A stretch of 12,027 nt of DNA from Bacillota bacterium (lineage in GTDB: Bacteria; Bacillota; Clostridia; Christensenellales; Aristaeellaceae). The notes beneath the pieces were generated by a model, which did not search any database, was not told the origin of the DNA, and was given only the letters and a program-made list of their open reading frames with translations. This document shows positions 1 through 5,199 of this stretch, piece by piece (the stretch's first letter is position 1; each line of letters opens with the position of its first letter). A program made the translations under genes and the position numbers. The DNA is taken from positions 1 to 12,027 of the forward strand of contig JAEZLW010000057.1 in assembly GCA_023415145.1 (NCBI GenBank). Reading direction: 5' to 3'.

Positions 1-881
1 ATCTTTTGCTCATCCAGCGGAAACAATGCCACCTGACTGAAATACTGCACATCTCCCTTGAACTCCATCTGCACACGGAAACGGATGACACCATCCTGAT
101 AGACAGGAATGATCTTTTTGCCGGTCAATTCCACTTCCACCGTGGCATGTTCCTCTCCATAGGGAACGCGGTAGAAAAACACCGGCTTTTCAGCCAGCAT
201 GAAAACAAGTCCTCTGGCATCTTCCACCGGGATGAACCCAACATTCTTACCATCACGAAAAACGGAATACCCCACCAATGTAAGCTGCTTGTTCTCAAGG
301 CCGATGCAGTGGACAACAAAACCGCGCTTGCTCAGGATGTCTTCCACATAGCTGGCGGTGGTTTTTGCAAAAGTGAGGCCGTTATTGCTCAGGGATATCA
401 AATTGTCGTCTATCGAGTAACCGCTGGGCGTTTCGTTTTCATTTTCAGCTTCAATCAAAACCGCTATATCATCCCTGGTCGTTGTCAGCGTAATTTTTTG
501 GCGGTAGGTAAAATCTTCTCTTAATCGGAACAGATATTCCGGCAAATCGTTTTTCGACGCGTTTTCCGTAATGATCAGTGTGCGGGTTGTACCAAGGTAC
601 AGCGGCTTATCCACTTTTGCTTCCAAACTGTCCCGCGCTTTCACAAAGCTGGGGCCGCTTCCCTTAACGAATGTGACCTTGGGTCCCGAAGTGCCTCCAT
701 TCGACCCTGCTGGTGTGATTTTCGGAATTTCAATGATGAACGTGAATTCCTCACCCTGTTTGTCCAGAATCACCAACGTGAGAAAGTTTTGGTCATTGAT
801 GTTAATGGCATCCCAGCAGCCGGTGACAAGCAGGATGACAGCCACCAGCAGCAACATGAGCTTACTTCGTTTTTTGACCAA
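1..881 (-). CDS. Ger(x)C-family spore germination lipoprotein (GerAC type), 3' end off the window
   Basis: Lipoprotein subunit of a Ger-type germinant receptor, expected on the outer face of the inner spore membrane. The visible 293 residues begin MVKKRSKLMLLLVAVILLVTGCWD: a basic n-region, a hydrophobic core, a lipobox LVTGC with the lipidated Cys at residue 22, and the CWD signature that opens this family. The body (SFVKARDSLEAKV, LYLGTTRTLIITENASK, EYLFRL) fits the family's N-terminal domain. About 80-100 C-terminal residues are missing at the left edge, judging from the usual family length. I chose the TTG at 881 because AAGGTGAGAGG lies about 6 nt before it and it gives a complete signal peptide; the ATG at 857 has no ribosome-binding site. 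The start overlaps the gerAB-type stop by 20 nt, so translation is probably coupled. Family call is secure; paralogue and germinant are unknown. Confidence 0.92.
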   Translation of the reverse strand, partial: MVKKRSKLMLLLVAVILLVTGCWDAININDQNFLTLVILDKQGEEFTFIIEIPKITPAGSNGGTSGPKVTFVKGSGPSFVKARDSLEAKVDKPLYLGTTRTLIITENASKNDLPEYLFRLREDFTYRQKITLTTTRDDIAVLIEAENENETPSGYSIDDNLISLSNNGLTFAKTTASYVEDILSKRGFVVHCIGLENKQLTLVGYSVFRDGKNVGFIPVEDARGLVFMLAEKPVFFYRVPYGEEHATVEVELTGKKIIPVYQDGVIRFRVQMEFKGDVQYFSQVALFPLDEQK

Positions 882-1950
882 GGCCTCTCACCTTCGCAAT
901 CACAAGCAATAGAGCTGGGATGAGGAATGCGGCAATCATCCCCAGGATGGGTATCACAGCCTCGAAATACTTATTCGAGTCTTTTGCAGTTTGCCCGATT
1001 CTGCTCAGGGTTATAATCAAAACACCAAGCACCAGCACAATGAGTTTGCGGCTCACCTTTGAAAACAGCCTTGCGGCATATTCCACCAAAGCCAGGTAGA
1101 CAACGCATACCCCTGCCACCAGGCCAAAAAAGCCCACGGTCAGATACAGTATTTCGACCCTTTCAAGTACAGGGATATTGACCACCTTGATGGCTTCTAT
1201 CAGCGCGTGGCTGTAGTTTTGTATATTATGGATGCCCAGCATCATAAAGCTGGATTCCACGGCCAGAATATAGAAAAATCCGATAAAGAGCATCGTAAAA
1301 AAAGCTGTAACAGCCGCCTTTTTCCCGTTATGCTTCCCAAAGGGAACAATGGCCAAAATTTCTACGCCAAGAAAAGATAGAATGGTATCCTTGCTGGCCG
1401 CAAGGTACCGCACCGCTTCAGACGGCCGGAACAATGGCAGTATATTGCTTATGTCGCCCTGTAGAAGCATAATAAAATGAACAACAAAGGCGGCAAGCAA
1501 ATAAACAGGCCCGATGATTTCAATAAACCGGACAATGCTGTTGACCCCCTTGTACGCCATACAGCCGAAAACCGCAACGCCGGCAACAAGCATCGCCCAA
1601 TCAGGTGTCTTGGGAAAAAACTCGGCTTTCAGTAAGTAAGTCAACTCAACATTGAGGAAAACGGAAATCAATAAAAAGTATAAGGCAAAAAAAATGGAAA
1701 GGACATAACCGAAAAACTTGCCTACGATCTCCTGGCTGTAGTCAAAAAGCATCCTCCCCGGAAATTTGTTGCCCAGGCGGACAACAAGCACAGCAAGCAG
1801 CGAAAAAACGGCAGTCATGATCAATATAGGCACCCATGCCCCTGTGCCTGCTTTCTCGGCCAATACCTTGGGTATGCTGATGAGGGTGTAGGTAGTCAGC
1901 GTCAGGTAGAGCAGGAAGAAGATTTGGCGGTTTGACACATCGCTTTTCAT
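862..1950 (-). CDS. GerAB-family spore germination permease
   Basis: Integral inner-membrane subunit of a Ger-type germinant receptor, belonging to the spore-permease branch of the APC amino-acid transporter superfamily. The 362-residue length is typical. The sequence is almost wholly hydrophobic with about ten membrane segments, starting at residues 8-25 (RQIFFLLYLTLTTYTLIS) and ending near the C-terminus (VIPILGMIAAFLIPALLLVIA) before a basic tail. The ATG at 1950 follows GGGGAGGAGCAAGGAAC; a longer in-frame start at 2037 would run into the preceding terminator hairpin and is rejected. It lies 5' of, and overlaps, the GerAC-type gene. No GerAA-type gene precedes it: the upstream neighbour is sipL and its terminator, so a promoter must lie in 1951-2019. 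I see only weak sigma-G-like matches there (CATTCTG about 17-18 nt after GCAAA), not convincing enough to annotate. Confidence 0.93.
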   Translation of the reverse strand: MKSDVSNRQIFFLLYLTLTTYTLISIPKVLAEKAGTGAWVPILIMTAVFSLLAVLVVRLGNKFPGRMLFDYSQEIVGKFFGYVLSIFFALYFLLISVFLNVELTYLLKAEFFPKTPDWAMLVAGVAVFGCMAYKGVNSIVRFIEIIGPVYLLAAFVVHFIMLLQGDISNILPLFRPSEAVRYLAASKDTILSFLGVEILAIVPFGKHNGKKAAVTAFFTMLFIGFFYILAVESSFMMLGIHNIQNYSHALIEAIKVVNIPVLERVEILYLTVGFFGLVAGVCVVYLALVEYAARLFSKVSRKLIVLVLGVLIITLSRIGQTAKDSNKYFEAVIPILGMIAAFLIPALLLVIAKVRGLGQKTK

Positions 1951-2019
1951 GTTCCTTGCTCCTCCCCGCAGAATGGATATATTCTTGACCGTTTTTGCCT
2001 TTGATATCCTGTGCGGCAC

Positions 2020-2051
2020 AAAAAGAGGCCTCCGCACGATTCACGGAGGCC
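2020..2051 (-). terminator. Rho-independent terminator of sipL
   Basis: On the minus strand, a perfect 8-bp stem GGCCTCCG / CGGAGGCC with a 9-nt loop is followed by TC and five T. It starts about 35 nt after the sipL stop and separates sipL from the gerAB-gerAC unit. Confidence 0.88.
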
Positions 2052-2085
2052 AATCTGTATCAATTGTTTGTTTGAGCCTGAAACC

Positions 2086-3618
2086 CTATGCGTCCCTGCG
2101 CCATACCACCACACCGGTTCCCTGCGGGACCTCACCGTCTGTAAGGGTGGGATTCAGCCCCAGCAATTGCTGCCTGGGCACACGGTAGCGCTTGGCAATA
2201 TCCCAGAGCGTATCGCCCGGCTGGGCAAAATACAGGCTGATTCCCCCGGTAGGTATGGACGCATCCTGGTTCTTGACATCGGATACGATCCTGGCATCTG
2301 CCCTGCGGCAGCCGTCCACCATCAAGTGCAGGATGTATTTCATCTCCACCCGGTCACTGGTGATGGTCGCCACATCAATGTTTCCCGCCTCCAGTGTCAG
2401 CCAGTCGTTGGGCTCCGCTTCGCAGGCAAATGCTACGCGGAATGGTTCCTCCTGGTTCACTGTCACAGGCACATCCGAATCGTCCGTCATGTACAAAAGC
2501 GTTACTTCCAGCAAGCCCTCGGCATTCAGCCGGCCGCCAATCTGCTCCCAACCGGTCAGAATTGGCCTGGCGAACCCCGACAGCATCGTCCTGGCAGGGG
2601 GGCTGCCCTCGGGCAACATAATCACCACTTTGCCGCTTTCGGCCGTTTGATACCTTGCGTTGCCCACCCGGTAGGAAAGCGGCCTCACCGTCAGCGAGAG
2701 TGCGTCACCCTGGGTGGTGTATGCGTCTTTCCATACGGTGGCCGTTTCTTTTTTGTCTACGGAGGCCGATACGCCAAGCAGCACCTCCGCCCGCAGGATG
2801 CGGCCCGTATCCCCGCCATCCTGTGAAAGCACTGCCACATCCTTCACCGCCACCTTGCCGGTTAAAAGATCACCCCGCTGGCCGCCCAAGTCAACAGCCT
2901 GCTCAAAGGGCAGCGTATGACGGGTCAGCACCAGCGGGCGGGAAGGCATGTTGGAAGCATGGTATACCTCCAATTGTACCGTGCCAGTCACATTGGCCTT
3001 GCCTTCGCCCCCGGATACTTCCTGTACCGTAGCCTGGGCGGTTCCATACAGCGTTTCCCGGATATCCAGCGCATTGGGCAGGTCAAACTCATCCCTCAGC
3101 AGCGTTTCCGCCGTTCCCTCGCCCACGGTACGCTGCAGCGTCAGCGTCTGGCTGAGCCCCTCCAGGCCGGGCATATCCTGCATGCCGGTGACCACCGCTG
3201 CGGGAGTGGCGGACAGAACCCGCGCATCCAGCGCCAGAATGCCCCTTAGTGACAGCCGTCCATTATAGGCGGAAGCCTCCGCGTGCTCCACCTGGCCGCC
3301 TGCCTGGGCAATCATCCTGGGCGCTGCGTCTTTGACCTCAACGGCGTGGCTGAATTCGGTGGATGCTTCCAGCGCTGAGATTTTGGTGGGATCGCCCTGG
3401 GTGTACAGCACATGAAAGACAACCTTCCCCTCAATGGCAACCCGGTCGGTCAAAGCCTCCGCCCCGGTGATGACCATCATGGCGCCGGTCTGCAGCACAT
3501 GGGCTTCCTCCCTAAGGCCGCCAGGCAGGGTAATTTCCCCTTCCACTGACGCCTGCCCCTTCCCGCTGCCTACCAGCCTTTCCAGCTCCACGTTTTCGCG
3601 CAATATCCGTAATTCCAT
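2086..3618 (-). CDS. sipL: SipL-like spore coat morphogenetic protein (SPOCS/DUF3794 domains + C-terminal LysM)
   Basis: In clostridia SipL binds the ATPase SpoIVA through its LysM domain and is needed for coat assembly around the forespore in the mother cell. This 510-residue protein matches that size and layout: repeated SPOCS (DUF3794) beta-rich modules at about 20-105, 170-260 and 340-425, then a LysM at about 461-506 (FAQPGDTLWDIAKRYRVPRQ, LLGLNPTL). Modules show the family pattern of a GEI/GKV-type strand followed by a V-x-F-HVLY strand (residues 60-73). There is no signal peptide or membrane segment, consistent with a mother-cell cytosolic coat protein. The ATG at 3618 is 8 nt after GGGAGGG; the 3645 alternative lies across an upstream inverted repeat. 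It is monocistronic by its own terminator and a candidate sigma-E promoter. The alternative is a generic SPOCS-LysM paralogue, but length and single C-terminal LysM favour SipL. Confidence 0.85.
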   Translation of the reverse strand: MELRILRENVELERLVGSGKGQASVEGEITLPGGLREEAHVLQTGAMMVITGAEALTDRVAIEGKVVFHVLYTQGDPTKISALEASTEFSHAVEVKDAAPRMIAQAGGQVEHAEASAYNGRLSLRGILALDARVLSATPAAVVTGMQDMPGLEGLSQTLTLQRTVGEGTAETLLRDEFDLPNALDIRETLYGTAQATVQEVSGGEGKANVTGTVQLEVYHASNMPSRPLVLTRHTLPFEQAVDLGGQRGDLLTGKVAVKDVAVLSQDGGDTGRILRAEVLLGVSASVDKKETATVWKDAYTTQGDALSLTVRPLSYRVGNARYQTAESGKVVIMLPEGSPPARTMLSGFARPILTGWEQIGGRLNAEGLLEVTLLYMTDDSDVPVTVNQEEPFRVAFACEAEPNDWLTLEAGNIDVATITSDRVEMKYILHLMVDGCRRADARIVSDVKNQDASIPTGGISLYFAQPGDTLWDIAKRYRVPRQQLLGLNPTLTDGEVPQGTGVVVWRRDA

Positions 3619-3631
3619 ATTATTGTCCCTC

Positions 3632-3650
3632 CCAGATTGCATCAATCTGG
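3632..3650 (-). promoter_or_regulatory. Perfect inverted repeat in the sipL 5' leader
   Basis: CCAGATTG-ATG-CAATCTGG, 8-bp arms with a 3-nt spacer, sits immediately upstream of the sipL ribosome-binding site; its last two G overlap the GGGAGGG tract (3627-3633). If transcription starts from the candidate promoter just upstream, this hairpin forms the extreme 5' end of the mRNA. It could act as an mRNA-stabilising structure or as a DNA operator; the sequence cannot tell which. Confidence 0.55.
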
Positions 3651-3653
3651 TGA

Positions 3654-3682
3654 TGCATATGCGAAATGACTCAAGAAAATGA
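3654..3682 (-). promoter_or_regulatory. Candidate sigma-E-type promoter of sipL
   Basis: On the minus strand, TCATTTT (6 of 7 to the sigma-E -35 consensus KMATATT) is followed after exactly 14 nt by CATATGCA, which keeps the CATA core of the sigma-E -10 CATACAMT but only partly matches the rest. The predicted start is close to 3647, giving a leader of about 30 nt. Mother-cell sigma-E expression is the known mode for sipL in Clostridioides difficile. Moderate support only. Confidence 0.4.
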
Positions 3683-3781
3683 TATATCGGTTACTTGATT
3701 TTCACTTTTCTCCTGTACCCCTTCGCATTATCCTATGCCGCACTTGACTTTCTCAGGCTTACTGCCGAAAATTACTATATG

Positions 3782-3812
3782 AAAAAGCAGGGTGGCAGCA
3801 ATTGCCCCCTGC
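3782..3812 (-). terminator. Rho-independent terminator in the spo0A-sipL gap
   Basis: On the minus strand, a GC-rich hairpin (arms GCAGGG...CCCTGC closed by an inner GGCA/TGCC stem after one bulged base, 5-nt loop) is followed by TTTTT. It lies about 305 nt beyond the spo0A stop and about 160 nt before sipL. It would stop transcripts that read through spo0A and the hairpin array, or end an unrecognised short transcript. Confidence 0.75.
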
Positions 3813-3939
3813 ATGTCTTCCAGGATATATCATAACAAAAACGAATTCTAGTTGATAAGAATTGGTATGCCTTATCTGGCCAAACGATGATCGGTGTTAT
3901 ACGAGCGCTTACTAAACGCCTCTACTGCTGTAATGAAAG
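3813..3939. other. Non-coding stretch between terminator 3782-3812 and the hairpin repeats
   Basis: No credible reading frame with a ribosome-binding site was found here. The only structure noticed is a weak 6-bp hairpin (GGTGTT / AACGCC with one G-T pair) at 3893-3920 and a short AATTCT/AGAATT repeat near 3843-3861. It is not recognisable as a tRNA or a known riboswitch. Confidence 0.4.
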
Positions 3940-4030
3940 CTCTCCCGGGGAGCAACGAGGGGCCGAAGCCCCTCGTTTGAAATCGTGTCGGCTGGCTTTG
4001 CCAGCCGCGCGGGTTGCTTGCACAGCAAGC
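3940..4030 (+). repeat. Three-hairpin repeat cassette, copy A
   Basis: Read on the plus strand: CCCGGGGAGC leader; hairpin 1, AACGAGGGGC-CGAA-GCCCCTCGTT (3954-3977, 10 bp); linker TGAAATCGTGT; hairpin 2, CGGCTGGC-TTT-GCCAGCCG (3989-4007, 8 bp); spacer CGCGGGTT; hairpin 3, GCTTGC-ACA-GCAAGC (4016-4030, 6 bp). A second copy occurs at 7805-7900 in opposite orientation, with the same order of parts and changed but still paired stem bases. Read on the minus strand, hairpin 1 is closed by a C(TTCG)G tetraloop, an exceptionally stable RNA loop. No T-tract follows, so it is not an ordinary terminator. The family is unknown to me; it resembles REP-like palindromic units or a small non-autonomous element. 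Confidence 0.75.
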
Positions 4031-4086
4031 TTTCCTTACACTTTTTGCCGGCCGTGAATGAAGTGAACAGGCAAAAAGTGCGGAAA
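4031..4086. repeat. Long imperfect hairpin next to repeat copy A
   Basis: TTTCC (4031-4035) and CACTTTTTGCC (4039-4049) pair with GGCAAAAAGTG (4070-4080) and GGAAA (4082-4086). The result is 16 bp interrupted by a 3x1 internal loop and capped by a 20-nt loop. It joins hairpin 3 of the cassette on one side and the spo0A-proximal hairpin on the other without any spacer. No counterpart was seen in the 7805-7956 region. Confidence 0.6.
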
Positions 4087-4110
4087 GAAAAAATGACTTG
4101 TCATTTTTTC
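4087..4110 (-). terminator. Hairpin just after spo0A, possible intrinsic terminator
   Basis: Perfect 11-bp stem GAAAAAATGAC / GTCATTTTTTC with a 2-nt apparent loop, starting 6 nt after the spo0A stop. The T-rich descending arm and following CTTTCC could terminate spo0A transcription, although the stem is AT-rich and thus weak. The stop-proximal half belongs to a motif shared with the region after the HEAT-like gene (7930-7959), so it may instead be part of the repeat element. Confidence 0.45.
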
Positions 4111-4119
4111 GAAACGTTA
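4101..4119 (+). repeat. Stop-codon-abutting repeat motif, copy A
   Basis: TCATTTTTTCGAAACGTTA on the plus strand. It matches TCATTTTCTCGAAATGCTA at 7941-7959 at 16 of 19 positions; all three differences are pyrimidine transitions. In each copy the last three bases (TTA, CTA) are the complement of the stop codon of the upstream minus-strand gene (spo0A here). Confidence 0.65.
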
Positions 4120-4890
4120 TGCCGTCCTTTCCATCGAAAGCTTGTCGGCAATCATGGCTACAAATTCGCCGTTGGTTGGTTTGTCCTCCTTGGATGCCAC
4201 CTTGCAGCCAAAAGCGCGGTTCAGCGTTTCAATGCGGCCACGGCTCCAGGCCACCTCAATGGCATGGCGGATCGCCCGTTCCACTTTGCTGGCGGTGGTG
4301 TTGAACCTGCGGCCAATGCCGGGATACAGTTCCTTGGTGATCCGGTTGATGACATCCGGATTGTCAATCACCATTTTTACCGCCTCTCGCAGGAACTGAT
4401 ACCCTTTGATGTGGGCGGGTATGCCTATGGTCAAAAACAGGCTGGACAAGCGCTCATCCAGAGACTGGCCATGACCCATGGTGGTGGCCCGCACAGGCTC
4501 CAGGCTGCGGACAGGCTGGCCGGCAATCTCCCGGATACGGGCTGCCAGCACCTGCACTTCAAAGGGCTTGACCATGTAATACCTGGCGCCCAGGTCCACC
4601 GCTCGCATGATGAAATCGTCCCGGCCCAGAGCCGTAAGTACAATCACCTGCGGCATGGGATCCAATGGCCGCTGGCGCAGCTCTTCTAAAAGGGCATAAC
4701 CATCCATCTGAGGCATGATGATATCCATCAGCAGGATGTCCACCGATTGTTCAGACAGGATCTGTAATGCCTCCACGCCGTTGGATGCCTGCCCGACCAC
4801 GGTGATTCCTTCCTGTTTTCCTAGAAAGTCTGCCACCAGCCTGCGCAGCTCCGCATTGTCGTCCACCAGCAATACCCGGATACCGTCCAT
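4117..4890 (-). CDS. spo0A: Spo0A, sporulation master response regulator
   Basis: Phosphorylation-activated transcription factor that commits the cell to sporulation. The 257 residues hold an N-terminal receiver domain (about 1-125) and a C-terminal Spo0A DNA-binding domain (about 150-257). Receiver landmarks are present: acidic pocket D10-D11, phospho-acceptor D56 in LLMDIIMPQMDG, T86 and K108 (MVKPF). The output domain carries the hallmark recognition-helix stretch SKVERAIRHAIEVAWSRG, nearly invariant in the family. The ATG at 4890 is preceded by GGGTGG at 7 nt. An in-frame upstream start at 5004 is rejected because it lies in the -10 region and adds 38 non-homologous residues. spo0A appears transcribed alone from its own promoter. 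The usual upstream neighbour spoIVB is absent; a zinc-ribbon/TPR membrane protein is there instead. Confidence 0.98.
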   Translation of the reverse strand: MDGIRVLLVDDNAELRRLVADFLGKQEGITVVGQASNGVEALQILSEQSVDILLMDIIMPQMDGYALLEELRQRPLDPMPQVIVLTALGRDDFIMRAVDLGARYYMVKPFEVQVLAARIREIAGQPVRSLEPVRATTMGHGQSLDERLSSLFLTIGIPAHIKGYQFLREAVKMVIDNPDVINRITKELYPGIGRRFNTTASKVERAIRHAIEVAWSRGRIETLNRAFGCKVASKEDKPTNGEFVAMIADKLSMERTA

Positions 4891-5002
4891 GTGCTTACCA
4901 CCCTTCCACTCATTTGTATCCTTTATTTCATATAGATTACTATTAATCGTGGTTGATGTGGGAATTCTGGAGTATTTGGGCTTTTTTTCATCATATGCGT
5001 GC

Positions 5003-5011
5003 ATTATAGCA
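5003..5011 (-). promoter_or_regulatory. Extended -10 promoter of spo0A
   Basis: Minus strand TGCTATAAT: a consensus sigma-A -10 (TATAAT, 5003-5008) with the TG extended element. No good -35 lies 17 nt upstream, which the TG dinucleotide may compensate for. Start is predicted near 4996, leaving a leader of about 105 nt. A TTGTCA hexamer at 5037-5042 is too far (28 nt) to serve this -10. It could pair with a poorer AATTAT at 18 nt, and the overlapping TGTCAAA is one base off the Spo0A box TGTCGAA. Confidence 0.6.
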
Positions 5012-5050
5012 TATAATTGCTATCCCTAGTAGCATTTGACAAAAAAAATC

Positions 5051-5100
5051 CAATATGACAACATATTTTACAATATTACACAATACGACGCAGTATTCGC
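5051..5100 (-). repeat. Phased decamer repeats upstream of the spo0A promoter
   Basis: On the plus strand, CAATATGACA (5051), CAATATTACA (5071), CAATACGACG (5081) and a degenerate CAGTATTCGC (5091) start at exact multiples of 10 bp. An unrelated AT-rich decamer occupies 5061-5070 and an A8 tract precedes the array at 5041-5048. Placed about 55-105 bp upstream of the predicted spo0A start, this would put similar sequence on one face of the helix. It may be a regulator-binding array or a bent, UP-like element. Confidence 0.5.
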
Positions 5101-5152
5101 ATGCTTTGCACGGTCTTTCGCGGAAAATCGTTTATACTACCGGCATCTGAAC

Positions 5153-5192
5153 AAAAAAGGCCCGCTTCAGAACTTGTGTGTCCGAAGCGGGC
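5153..5192 (-). terminator. Rho-independent terminator of the zinc-ribbon/TPR protein gene
   Basis: On the minus strand, a perfect 9-bp stem GCCCGCTTC / GAAGCGGGC with a 15-nt loop is followed by CC and TTTTTT. It begins 8 nt after the stop at 5200 and separates that operon from spo0A. Confidence 0.92.
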
Positions 5193-5199
5193 GTAACCG

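Noticed and set aside
2011..2826. 271-codon plus-strand frame opposite sipL
   Set aside because: It begins in the sipL terminator and is antisense to clear SPOCS and LysM coding sequence.
3646..3781. Riboswitch upstream of sipL
   Set aside because: I looked for c-di-GMP and other familiar conserved cores and found none; the region lies upstream of the likely sipL start site.
3759..3833. 24-codon minus-strand frame in the spo0A-sipL gap
   Set aside because: No ribosome-binding site, and it crosses the whole terminator hairpin 3782-3812.
3940..4116. CRISPR array
   Set aside because: The hairpins differ from one another in sequence and size; there is no regular direct repeat with spacers and no cas gene.
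3985..4689. 234-codon plus-strand frame opposite spo0A
   Set aside because: It lies antisense to an unmistakable Spo0A, runs through the hairpin array and has no ribosome-binding site or family features.
4891..5004. Longer spo0A start at 5004
   Set aside because: The ATG lies inside the TATAAT promoter region and the added 38 residues do not resemble a receiver domain.
5012..5017. Plus-strand TATAAT as a divergent promoter
   Set aside because: No -35 on that strand and no plus-strand gene for it to serve; it is a by-product of local AT symmetry.
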